A stretch of 64,000 bases of DNA from Flavobacteriaceae bacterium. GTDB lineage: Bacteria; Bacteroidota; Bacteroidia; Flavobacteriales; Flavobacteriaceae. Shown one piece after another: positions 1-8,800 of this stretch. Under the pieces are notes generated by a model. It was not told where the DNA came from and made no database searches. It saw nothing but the letters and a program-made list of their open reading frames with translations. The DNA is taken from contig CANGFO010000001.1 of the NCBI GenBank assembly GCA_947453195.1, positions 186,001 to 250,000 of the forward strand, given 5' to 3'. The stretch's first letter is position 1. Each line of letters starts with the position of its first letter. Position numbers and translations under genes: made by a program.

Positions 1-280
1 ATCCTTCTCTATAAATTGCTTTACGCTCCATGATTCCGTACACACTAGAAGTTGCAAATTTATCCGCTTCATTTATAGCATTTGTAGCTAATTTTACTAA
101 CGGAATATCATTATCCCCTTGCTCAATTACCTGCAACGGACGGTTGTCTAAAAAATGACCCGAAGCCGAGCTTTTGGCAGAAAAACCAGATATTAAGTTT
201 AATTTAGGATAGGTTGTTATTCCAAAATAAACTAAAAACACAAGTACGGCAAGCGCAAAATAGTTAAGAAATTTCTTCAT
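1..280 (-). CDS. Serine hydrolase (beta-lactamase-like), 5' part only
   Basis: The ATG at 280 opens a reading frame that runs off the left edge, so only the first 93 residues are visible. It begins with a signal anchor (MKKFLNYFALAVLVFLVYFG) and continues with SGFSAKSSASGHFLDNR, IEQGDNDIPLVKLATNAINE and FATSSVYGIMERKAIYREG. I recall this N-terminus from flavobacterial serine hydrolases of the beta-lactamase / 6-aminohexanoate-dimer hydrolase class, which are exported enzymes. The catalytic SxxK motif lies outside the window, so activity cannot be judged. The gene is divergent from sufS, with about 130 bases between the two starts. Confidence 0.6.
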   Translation of the reverse strand, partial: MKKFLNYFALAVLVFLVYFGITTYPKLNLISGFSAKSSASGHFLDNRPLQVIEQGDNDIPLVKLATNAINEADKFATSSVYGIMERKAIYREG

Positions 281-379
281 TTTTGATGTTGATTTGGACT
301 GCAATTTAGGAAATAAAGTTTCAATAAATAATTGAAATAATAATTAACAACTCTTTGCTGAAATAATCTGCAATTTTAT

Positions 380-387
380 TACTTTTG
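380..387 (+). promoter_or_regulatory. -7 promoter box upstream of sufS
   Basis: TACTTTTG fits the Bacteroidetes -7 consensus TAnnTTTG, 24 bases before the sufS ATG. A possible -33 TTTG lies at 354-357, with 22 bases between the boxes. This is a motif match only. Confidence 0.5.
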
Positions 388-411
388 TATTTAGAAAAAT
401 TCTAAATAACA

Positions 412-1626
412 ATGTTGGATATACAAAAAATACGCGCTGATTTTCCCATACTTTCACAGAAGGTAAATGGAAGACCGCTCGTATATTTCGATAACGGAGC
501 CACTTCGCAAAAACCAAAAGTCGTTATTGATGCGATTTCCAAATATTACGAAGAATACAATGCAAATATTCACCGTGGAGTACATACTTTAAGCCAATTA
601 GCAACTGATGCGTATGAGGTTTCTAGAAAAAAAATCCAAGAGCATATTCATGCTAAATTTTCTCACGAAGTGATATTTACATCGGGGACCACACATGCCA
701 TTAACACGGTTGCAAGCGGGATTTCATCCATGATTCATGCTGGCGATGAGGTGTTGGTTTCGGCATTAGAGCACCACAGCAATATAGTTCCTTGGCAAAT
801 GTTATGCGAAAGAACAGGCGCTATTTTGAAAGTAATCCCGATGAATGAAAAGGGAGAATTGGTGCTTTCAGAATACGATAAATTACTATCTGATAAAACT
901 AAAATAGTTGCAGTAAATCATATTTCCAATGCATTGGGAACGATAAATCCAATTGAATATTTGATTGAAAAAGCGCACCATTTTGGTGCTGCAATACTAA
1001 TTGACGGTGCTCAGGCAACACCCCATTTAAAACCAGATGTTCAGGCATTAAATTGTGACTTTTATGTATTTTCTGGACATAAAATTTGTGGACCAACTGG
1101 TGTTGGAATTCTTTACGGAAAAGAAGCTTGGCTAAATAAATTACAGCCTTTTCAAGGTGGTGGCGAAATGATTGCAACCGTAACTTTTGATAAAACAACT
1201 TATGCCGAATTACCTCATAAATTAGAGGCTGGAACTCCAAATATTGAAGGCGGAATTGTGCTTAGCACAGCAATTGATTATCTGAATTCAATTGGTTTCG
1301 AAAACATTGCTGCCTATGAGCAGGAGTTGTTAGTTTATGCTACTGCAAAATTAATGCAAATAGAAGGGTTAAAAATTTACGGAACCGCTACTAATAAAGC
1401 TTCTGTTGTCTCTTTTAATGTAGCTGAAATTCATCCGTATGACATTGGCACGATTATAGATAAATTAGGAATTGCGGTACGAACGGGTCACCATTGTGCG
1501 CAACCCATCATGGATTTTTATAATATTCCAGGAACGATAAGAGCGAGTTTCGCTTTTTATAATACCAAAGAAGAAATAGATCTATTTGTAGACGCCCTAA
1601 ATAAAGCAGTAAGTATGTTATCTTAA
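412..1626 (+). CDS. sufS: Cysteine desulfurase SufS
   Basis: This PLP-dependent group II cysteine desulfurase removes sulfur from L-cysteine and passes it to SufE for iron-sulfur cluster assembly in the cytoplasm. At 404 residues it has the usual SufS length. The PLP lysine is K224 in FSGHKICGPTGVGIL. The catalytic persulfide cysteine is C362 in RTGHHCAQP, the short-loop form typical of SufS rather than IscS. The conserved ALEHHSNIVPW and IDGAQA segments are present. It is followed by a small lipoprotein gene, sufE and a DUF59 gene, evidently one operon. No sufBCD genes are inside the window. Confidence 0.95.
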   Translation: MLDIQKIRADFPILSQKVNGRPLVYFDNGATSQKPKVVIDAISKYYEEYNANIHRGVHTLSQLATDAYEVSRKKIQEHIHAKFSHEVIFTSGTTHAINTVASGISSMIHAGDEVLVSALEHHSNIVPWQMLCERTGAILKVIPMNEKGELVLSEYDKLLSDKTKIVAVNHISNALGTINPIEYLIEKAHHFGAAILIDGAQATPHLKPDVQALNCDFYVFSGHKICGPTGVGILYGKEAWLNKLQPFQGGGEMIATVTFDKTTYAELPHKLEAGTPNIEGGIVLSTAIDYLNSIGFENIAAYEQELLVYATAKLMQIEGLKIYGTATNKASVVSFNVAEIHPYDIGTIIDKLGIAVRTGHHCAQPIMDFYNIPGTIRASFAFYNTKEEIDLFVDALNKAVSMLS

Positions 1627-1633
1627 AAAAAAT

Positions 1634-2071
1634 ATGATGAAAACAATTGCACTATTATTTCTAACACTTTTTATGGCAAAAGGCTGTTCTCAAGATGAGA
1701 AAAAGAATCTCGAAAACACAAATATTGTCTACACGGCTACCTCAAGAGGTTATTTTATTAAAATCACTATTCAAAATCAAGAAATATCCATTTCTAAAGA
1801 CCGTAACGAAGAAGGAGCTGGTACAACAACTAAAATTTCTGAAGCAAATTGGAACGAGTTAGTGCTCCTGTTTAATAAATTAGATTTAGAAAAATTAAGT
1901 AGCTACGAAGGGCCGACACAAAAGCGATTTTATGATGGTGCAGCAATTGCCAATATGAAAGTAACTTATAAAGAAAAGGAGTATCAGTCAAACGATTTTG
2001 ATCACGGAAATCCTCCGGTTCAAATGGAAGAGTTTATTAAAAAAGTACTTTTATTAGCAACCCACGAATAA
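1634..2071 (+). CDS. Small predicted lipoprotein of unknown function
   Basis: I do not recognise a characterised family. The 145-residue product begins with a hydrophobic signal (LLFLTLFMAKG) followed directly by cysteine and SQDEKK, which fits a lipoprotein lipobox. The mature part contains charged beta-type segments, a plausible compact soluble domain facing the periplasm or surface. Two adjacent ATG codons (1634 and 1637) could both serve as start. The stop codon shares its last base with the sufE start at 2071, so the two genes are likely translationally coupled. An exported protein between sufS and sufE is unexpected functionally; it may simply share the transcript. Confidence 0.8.
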   Translation: MMKTIALLFLTLFMAKGCSQDEKKNLENTNIVYTATSRGYFIKITIQNQEISISKDRNEEGAGTTTKISEANWNELVLLFNKLDLEKLSSYEGPTQKRFYDGAAIANMKVTYKEKEYQSNDFDHGNPPVQMEEFIKKVLLLATHE

Positions 2072-2487
2072 TGACAATACAAGAAATACAAGCCGATATT
2101 ATTGATGAATTTTCAATGTTTGATGATTGGATGCAACGCTATGAATTCATCATTGATTTAGGAAAATCGTTACCACTAATTGAGGGACAATACAAGACAG
2201 AAGATAATATCATACAAGGATGTCAATCTAAGGTATGGGTGCATGGAGAATTGGCAGAAGATAAAATAGTATTTACTGCCGATAGTGATGCCATATTAAC
2301 AAAAGGTATTATTGCGATCTTGATTCGGGTTTTTTCCAACCAAAAACCAGCGGATATTTTAGAAGCGAATACCGATTTTATTGACGAAATAGGGTTGAAA
2401 GAACATTTGTCCCCAACCCGTGCCAACGGACTCGTTTCTATGATTAAACAAATTAAAATGTATGCCTTAGCCTACAGTCAAAAATAA
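2071..2487 (+). CDS. sufE: SufE sulfur acceptor protein
   Basis: SufE receives persulfide sulfur from SufS and increases its turnover. The product is 138 residues, normal for the family. The acceptor cysteine is C51 in NIIQGCQSKVW, the same number as in the Escherichia coli protein. The N-terminal segment with FDDWMQRYEFIIDLGK is the expected first helix region, and the later SPTRANGLVSMI segment is typical of the family C-terminus. Its ATG overlaps the preceding stop by one base. Function follows from the family and from the nearby sufS. Confidence 0.95.
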   Translation: MTIQEIQADIIDEFSMFDDWMQRYEFIIDLGKSLPLIEGQYKTEDNIIQGCQSKVWVHGELAEDKIVFTADSDAILTKGIIAILIRVFSNQKPADILEANTDFIDEIGLKEHLSPTRANGLVSMIKQIKMYALAYSQK

Positions 2488-2527
2488 TATTAAATAACCA
2501 AATACAATTGCCCCGAGCAAATCGATT

Positions 2528-2851
2528 ATGGAAGAATACAAGGACGAAATTAATTTAGGAGAATCAGTTGTAAAAGTTTTAAAAAGCATTTATGATCCCG
2601 AAATTCCGGTAGATATTTATGAATTGGGATTGATTTATGATGTGATGATTAATGAAGAAAATGAGGTAAAAGTATTAATGACTTTAACTTCGCCTAATTG
2701 CCCTGTAGCAGAAACTTTACCTCGTGAAGTTGAAGAAAAAGTAACCAAAATAGACGCAATAAAATCGTGTGAAGTAGAAATAACTTTTGATCCACCTTGG
2801 AGTAAAGATTTAATGAGCGAAGAAGCCAAGCTGGAATTAGGAATGCTTTAA
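2528..2851 (+). CDS. sufT: DUF59 / MIP18-family Fe-S assembly protein (SufT-like)
   Basis: This is a 107-residue single-domain DUF59 protein. It has the two family signatures: DPEIPVDIYELGLIYDV (DPE at 23-25) and LTSPNCPVAETLP with the conserved cysteine C58. DUF59 proteins of this size, including SufT of Gram-positive bacteria, help mature iron-sulfur proteins. Its place 40 bases after sufE supports that role here. The symbol is given by family and context, because PaaD-type proteins share the same domain. There is no Mrp ATPase fusion. Confidence 0.85.
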   Translation: MEEYKDEINLGESVVKVLKSIYDPEIPVDIYELGLIYDVMINEENEVKVLMTLTSPNCPVAETLPREVEEKVTKIDAIKSCEVEITFDPPWSKDLMSEEAKLELGML

Positions 2852-2855
2852 ATAA

Positions 2856-3359
2856 ATGGAAGAAATAATTAATAAAGTTGCCAATTCTTCGCTTCAAGTT
2901 TTTGATTTGGAGGATTATTATGTCGCAGGTATTCGAACGCAGTTGGATATTTCGCAATGGCTTTATGAAGGATTTCTATTAAAAGAAAAAGACTTTCGTG
3001 AAGCATTAAAAAATCATGATTGGTCTCAATATAAAAACCATTTTGTTTCTATTCATTGTTCATCAGATGCCATTTTACCTGCTTGGGCTAGCATATTAGT
3101 TACAACCTATTTATCTCCATTTGCCAAAAAAGTTGTTCTTGGAACTACAATTGATATGGAAACTTATTTGTATCAAGATGCACTTTCTAAAATTGATTTT
3201 TCTGTATATAAAGAAAAACCTGTAATTTTAAAAGGGTGTTCAAAAAAGCCCGTTCCCGAAACGGCTTATGTAATGGCAATGCTGCAATTACAACCCTTTG
3301 CTAAAAGTATAATGTATGGCGAAGCATGTTCTGCAGTACCTTTATATAAAAAAACGTAA
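2856..3359 (+). CDS. DUF2480 family protein
   Basis: The 167-residue product starts four bases after the DUF59 gene, so it belongs to the same operon. I recognise it as DUF2480, a Bacteroidetes family of unknown function that I recall next to suf genes. Visible landmarks are LDISQWLYEGFLLKEKDFR, HCSSDAILPAWA and the C-terminal KGCSKKPVP and YGEACSAVPL segments. There is no signal peptide, so it is probably cytoplasmic. The conserved cysteines in GCSKKP and GEACS could bind metal or a cluster, which is speculation from context. Confidence 0.85.
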   Translation: MEEIINKVANSSLQVFDLEDYYVAGIRTQLDISQWLYEGFLLKEKDFREALKNHDWSQYKNHFVSIHCSSDAILPAWASILVTTYLSPFAKKVVLGTTIDMETYLYQDALSKIDFSVYKEKPVILKGCSKKPVPETAYVMAMLQLQPFAKSIMYGEACSAVPLYKKT

Positions 3360-3430
3360 TAGTTAATAAATTTTTTGTATCTTAATGTAAGATTTATTCT
3401 AGTTAATAACTCAATGCCCCAATCAAATTT

Positions 3431-3438
3431 TATTTTTG
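3431..3438 (+). promoter_or_regulatory. -7 promoter box for the DUF3078 gene
   Basis: TATTTTTG matches TAnnTTTG, 26 bases before the ATG at 3465. It suggests this gene has its own promoter separate from the suf operon. No convincing -33 element was seen. Confidence 0.4.
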
Positions 3439-3464
3439 CATTCGAAATTTAATTAGTTGTACAT

Positions 3465-4349
3465 ATGAAAAAACGTTTTTTTGTTTTAAGTTTCTTTTTA
3501 TTGGTAAATGTAATTTTTGCTCAAACAAGCGAGAAAGAATTTCTTAAAAAGACGGAAGAAATTATTGCTAAAATTGACAAGGAAAAACCGAACGGTTGGA
3601 CTAAAAAAGGGATGTTTACTTTCTTGGCAAATCAAGCTACATTTAATAATTGGTTAGCTGGTGGGCAAAGCAATGTTTCTGGAAGTGTTGGGTTGAATTA
3701 TGAATTTAATTATAAAGGAGACACTTGGACCTGGGACAATAAATTGATTGCTGCTTATGGACTTACTAAAATTAAGTACCAAGAAAAGCAAAAATCAGAC
3801 GACCGCCTACAGTTTAGTTCTTTGTTGGGCAAGAAAGCAAGTGGTGAATGGTTTTATTCGGGTTTTATGAATTTTAAAACACAATTTGATTCGGGTTTTG
3901 AATCTGGAATTAAAACTTCACATATGTTTTCTCCTGCTTATTTTCAATTTGGACCGGGTATGTTATGGAAGAAAAATGACAATTTGAAAATTAACTTAGC
4001 GCCAGCTACCTCCAAAATAATACTTGTTGATACTCGCTTTACAGAAACCGGCTCTTCGTTTGGAGTTCTACAAGGGCATTCAAATAGATACGAATTTGGT
4101 GCTGCAGTGAATGCCTATTATAAATTCAAATTAATGGATAATGTAACTGTAGAAAACATTTTGAATTTATATTCAGATTATTCCGAGAAACCTGAAAATA
4201 TAGATATTGATTATACTATTAATATTGCCATGAAAGTAAATAAATATTTATCTACTAATTTGGCCCTTCAAACTATTTATGATGATAATGCCTTTTCTGG
4301 ATTTCAGACCCGCCAGGTAATAGGGCTAGGAGTGAATTACGGATTTTAA
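3465..4349 (+). CDS. DUF3078 outer-membrane beta-barrel protein
   Basis: The 294-residue product has a cleavable signal peptide (LSFFLLVNVIFAQ) and a mature part made of alternating amphipathic strands with many aromatic residues (for example TFLANQATFNNWLAGGQSN). It ends in GLGVNYGF, with a terminal phenylalanine typical of outer-membrane barrels. I recognise the DUF3078 family, abundant in Bacteroidetes and of unknown function. It follows the DUF2480 gene after 105 bases with its own likely promoter, and a strong hairpin follows it. Outer-membrane location is inferred from the strand pattern. Confidence 0.85.
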   Translation: MKKRFFVLSFFLLVNVIFAQTSEKEFLKKTEEIIAKIDKEKPNGWTKKGMFTFLANQATFNNWLAGGQSNVSGSVGLNYEFNYKGDTWTWDNKLIAAYGLTKIKYQEKQKSDDRLQFSSLLGKKASGEWFYSGFMNFKTQFDSGFESGIKTSHMFSPAYFQFGPGMLWKKNDNLKINLAPATSKIILVDTRFTETGSSFGVLQGHSNRYEFGAAVNAYYKFKLMDNVTVENILNLYSDYSEKPENIDIDYTINIAMKVNKYLSTNLALQTIYDDNAFSGFQTRQVIGLGVNYGF

Positions 4350-4353
4350 TACT

Positions 4354-4393
4354 AAAAGATAACGCCCTTAATATATTAAGGGCGTTATCTTTT
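4354..4393. terminator. Perfect 40-nt palindrome, bidirectional terminator
   Basis: The two 20-base arms (starting AAAAGATAACGCCC on each strand) are exact reverse complements with no spacer. A- and T-runs at the ends make it usable in both directions. It lies between convergent DUF3078 and hflX and overlaps the last two bases of the hflX stop codon. Confidence 0.9.
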
Positions 4394-5618
4394 ATTCTTT
4401 ATCATCAAGCGCATCTTTATAATCAGGATATAAAAACTTGTTATAAGGAAATCTAGTAATATGAATTTCTCTTACTGCTTCGTAAACAACTTCTCTAAAT
4501 TGTTCAAAATTTTCTTTTTCGGTAGCAGAAATAAATAAGGCTTTTTTCTCTCCCACATTACTCATCCAAGTAGCCTTCCATTCTTCAAGTGTATAATGTT
4601 TGGTAGTTCTTTCTGTAATTAAATCATCTTCGTCAATGGTAAGGTGTTTGTACGCATCTATTTTGTTAAACACCATTATCATTGGTTTATTATCGCTTTT
4701 AATGTCCAATAATATTTGATTTACCGATTCAATATGGTCTTCAAAATCGGGATGGGAAATATCTACAACGTGCAATAATAAATCGGCTTCTCGAACTTCA
4801 TCTAGCGTACTTTTAAAAGATTCGATTAATTGAGTTGGTAGCTTTCTAATAAACCCAACCGTATCGGAAAGTAAAAAGGGCATATTTTTAATTACCACTT
4901 TTCTAACCGTTGTATCAAGAGTTGCAAAAAGTTTGTTTTCTACAAATACGTCGCTTTTTCCAATGGCATTCATCAGAGTAGATTTTCCAACATTGGTGTA
5001 ACCAACTAATGCCACACGAACCATAGCTCCCCGATTGCCTCTTTGAACCGACATTTGTCTGTCAATTGTTTTAATTTTATCTTTTAATAAAGAAATTCGA
5101 TCTCTCACAATTCGGCGGTCGGTTTCAATTTCGGTTTCTCCAGGGCCGCGCATTCCAATACCCCCTTTTTGACGTTCCAAGTGCGTCCACAATCCTGATA
5201 ATCGCGGAAGTAAATAAATACATTGCGCCAATTCTACTTGGGTTCTAGCATAGGAGGTTTCCGCTCTTTGCGCAAATATATCCAGGATAAGATTGGTTCG
5301 ATCTAAAATTTTACAATCTATTATTTTAGAAATATTTTTTTGCTGAGAGGGAGTAAGTTCATCATCAAAAATAATAGTTGAGACCTCGTTGGATTTTACA
5401 TAATTGTGAATTTCTTCAATTTTTCCTGTCCCCAAAAATGTTTTTGGGTTTGGTTTGTCCATTTTTTGCCAAAAGCGTTTTATCACCTCGCCACCAGCAG
5501 TGTAGGTTAGGAATTCTAGTTCATCTAAATATTCAACTAGCTTTTCTTCACTTTGATTTTGAGTAACAATCCCAACAATTATTGTCTTTTCAAAATTTAT
5601 TTTTTCTTTTTCTAACAT
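4392..5618 (-). CDS. hflX: GTPase HflX
   Basis: HflX is a ribosome-associated GTPase that splits stalled or stressed 70S ribosomes. The 408-residue product has the HflX N-terminal domain (about 1-195) containing the family stretch GGIGMRGPGETEIETDRR. The GTPase domain follows: P-loop GYTNVGKST at 206-214, DTVGF at about 252 and NKID at 318-321. The C-terminal part, including the 'FISATEKENF' segment, completes the G domain. It stands alone, convergent with the DUF3078 gene and divergent from the giant adhesin gene. Confidence 0.95.
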   Translation of the reverse strand: MLEKEKINFEKTIIVGIVTQNQSEEKLVEYLDELEFLTYTAGGEVIKRFWQKMDKPNPKTFLGTGKIEEIHNYVKSNEVSTIIFDDELTPSQQKNISKIIDCKILDRTNLILDIFAQRAETSYARTQVELAQCIYLLPRLSGLWTHLERQKGGIGMRGPGETEIETDRRIVRDRISLLKDKIKTIDRQMSVQRGNRGAMVRVALVGYTNVGKSTLMNAIGKSDVFVENKLFATLDTTVRKVVIKNMPFLLSDTVGFIRKLPTQLIESFKSTLDEVREADLLLHVVDISHPDFEDHIESVNQILLDIKSDNKPMIMVFNKIDAYKHLTIDEDDLITERTTKHYTLEEWKATWMSNVGEKKALFISATEKENFEQFREVVYEAVREIHITRFPYNKFLYPDYKDALDDKE

Positions 5619-5746
5619 AATAATATATCTGCAACAAAATTAAGCAATTGTTAGGGTTTTTATAAAGTTATTATAAATTAAAGGAATAAAAAATCTTTTA
5701 TTTTGGTAATAAATTAAAATTTAAATGCTTTTTTCATATTTTTTTT

Positions 5747-5754
5747 TAAATTTG
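5747..5754 (+). promoter_or_regulatory. -7 promoter box upstream of the giant adhesin operon
   Basis: TAAATTTG matches TAnnTTTG and lies 53 bases before the ATG at 5808. The surrounding 189-base gap to hflX is very AT-rich and no clear -33 TTG was found. Confidence 0.4.
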
Positions 5755-5807
5755 GAGATTAAATAAAATGTATCAAGCATAAATAAAATTAAAATTAATA
5801 AATAATA

Positions 5808-8800
5808 ATGAGAAAAATTACCTTTTTACTATTCGCTTTATTGATTTCCTTTGTTGGATATTCTCAATTTCCAACTCCTGGAACAGAAGGTTTTGAAAGC
5901 ACAGCCGGACCAGATTTACCCCTTGCTACTGCAGTATCCCCGTGGACATTAGGTACAGGTGCGACTGGGAATCAGTGGGCAGTATTTGATAATGGCGTTG
6001 CAGGAACTCCAAAGAAAAGATGGGATCGAACCACTACAAATTTTTATGCAGGAACTCAAGCGGCTTTTATCAATAGAAAGCAAATAGGTTCAGGAAATAC
6101 TTCTCAGGACTTTTTAGCTACTCCTTTAATAACTGTTCCTGCAAGTGGTCAGTTGACATTCTGGACTAGACTTGGTTTTAATGTTGGAGATGCTGTAGAC
6201 TATGTTATAAAGGTAAATACTATTACAACTGCAGGTTCTCAAACAACACCTGCAAATTATACTACAACGGTTCAATCTTGGAATCAAACAAATCTTGTTA
6301 CTACATATAATGTATATGAACAAAAGACTGTAGATCTTTCTGGTTATGCAGGACAACAAGTTTACCTTGCGTTTGTAAGAGTGTATACGCAACCAACAGG
6401 ATCTTTAGGAGGAAATAGCTGGTATGTAGATGATGTTAAAATTGTTCAACAATGTTTAGCTCCAAATAATTTAACAGCTACTAATATTACTCAAAATAGT
6501 GCTGACTTAAACTGGTCAAATCCAAGTGGATCTACATCGTGGGAAATTGAAGTAGTTCCTGCAACAGGAACTCCTACAGGGGCAGGAGACATTTATAATG
6601 GTGCTTTGCCTTATCCTGCTGTAGGATTAACTCCTGCTACCGGATATGTATATTATGTAAGATCAAAATGTGCTGATAGTGATAGTGTTTGGGTAGGACC
6701 ATTTAACTTTACAACACTTACTCCAGGATTATATTGTGCTTCGGCAATTATAATTCCACCTGCTTTACCATATAGTACTACAGATACTACTGCTAATTAT
6801 AGTGACACTTTAGATACAGCTCAGCCAACTGCCTGTGCGGGTACTGCTACTAACTATATGACTGGTAACGATGTGTTTTACACCTATACAGCAGATACAA
6901 CAGGAGCAATTAGTATTACAATGACACCACAGGGTGCAACCGCTACTAATTCAAGTATGTTTGTTTATGATGGTTGTGCTAATGTAGGAGTAGCCTGTTT
7001 AGCTGGGGTTGCTAATGCAACATCTAACGTTAGAGACATCCCTAGTTTGAACGTAATAGCAGGGCAAACCTATATTATTGTTCTTTCTTCTACTTCTGCA
7101 ACACAAACGTATCCATATAATCTGGTTATCCAACAATTAAATTGTGCTGCTCCATCTGCCTTGGCTGTGTCTGGCACAACTTATGATGGAACCAACTTAT
7201 CATGGACGAGCCCTACAGCTACTTCATGGGAATATGTAGTTCAAACAGCAGGATCTGGAATTCCATCTGGATCTGGAACTACAACTACATCAAGCACGGT
7301 CACACCAGTTTCTGGATTAAACCCTGACACCGCTTACCAATATTGGGTAAGAGCTGATTGTGGTGACGGAACTTTTAGTGCTTGGACTGGGCCATTTTTA
7401 TTTACAACAGCAGTAGCGCCTCCTGTATGTGGTGGTCAATTTATTGATGATGGTGGTCAAGCAGGAAACTACAGCAATAGTGCAAATACTATTTATCCTA
7501 TTTGCCCAACAACTGCCGGAGATCAAGTAACAGTAACGTTTACTGCATTTAATACGGAACTTAATAATGATACGTTATCAGTATATGATGGTAATGGAAC
7601 TACAGGAATATTATTAGGCACTTATTCAGGGACAACTATTCCTGGCCCAATAACATCTTCTTCGCCTGATGGATGTTTAACATTTGTATTTACTTCAAAT
7701 GGCACAACAAACGCTGCAGGTTGGGTTGCCAACGTAACATGTGCGCCTGCACCTGCATGTCAGAAACCAATTTTATTAACTACTCCAACAGTACTTTATA
7801 ATTCAGTTCAATTAGCATGGACACAACCAGCAAACCCGGATACTACTGTATCAACAGCATGGGAAATTCTTGCATTACCGTGTGGTTCGCCAGTTCCTAC
7901 TGCTGCTACTTCTGGAATTTCAGTTACAACTAATCCATATACATATACAGGATTGACTCCATTAACATGTTATGATTTTTATATAAGATCAATTTGTTCA
8001 ACAAATAGTGAATGGGTTGGTGCTGCTACAGCAACTACACCAATCGCACCACCAATTTGTGGAGGAAATTTTGTTGATACAGGAGGATTAACAGGAAATT
8101 ATGCCAACAATGCAAATTACTCTACACCTATTTGTCCAACAAATCCTGGTGAGCAAGTAACCGTTACATTTACAGCATTTAGCACTCAATTAAATAATGA
8201 CATTTTAAAAGTATATGATGGAAATGGTACAACAGGTAACCTTTTAGGTACATTTTCAGGAACTACTATTCCGCCTGCTATTACCTCTTCAACTCCTGAT
8301 GGCTGTTTAACATTTGTATTTACTTCTAATGGAAGTACTACATCTTCAGGATGGTTAGCCAATGTAACATGTGCACCAGCACCACCTTGTCAAAAACCAA
8401 TTTTATTAAATGCTCCATCTTCTACTGTTTTATACAACTCGGTTCAATTGGCATGGATTCAACCGGCTAACCCAGACACTACTACAGCAACGGCATGGGA
8501 AGTTTTGGCATTACCATGTGGCTCGCCAGCACCAACAGCTTCAGCAACAGGAGTAATTTCAGCATCAACAAATCCATTTACAGTTACCGGATTAACTCCA
8601 TTAACGTGTTATGATTTTTATGTAAGAGCAGTATGTTCTTTAACAAGTTCTAGTTCTTGGACAGGACCTACTACTGCTACTACACCAATTGCACCACCTA
8701 TTTGTGGAGGAAATTTTGTTGATCCAGGAGGATTAACAGGAAACTATCCAAATAACGTAACCGCTGCAACAGGAACCACTACTATTTCTCCAGTAACTCC

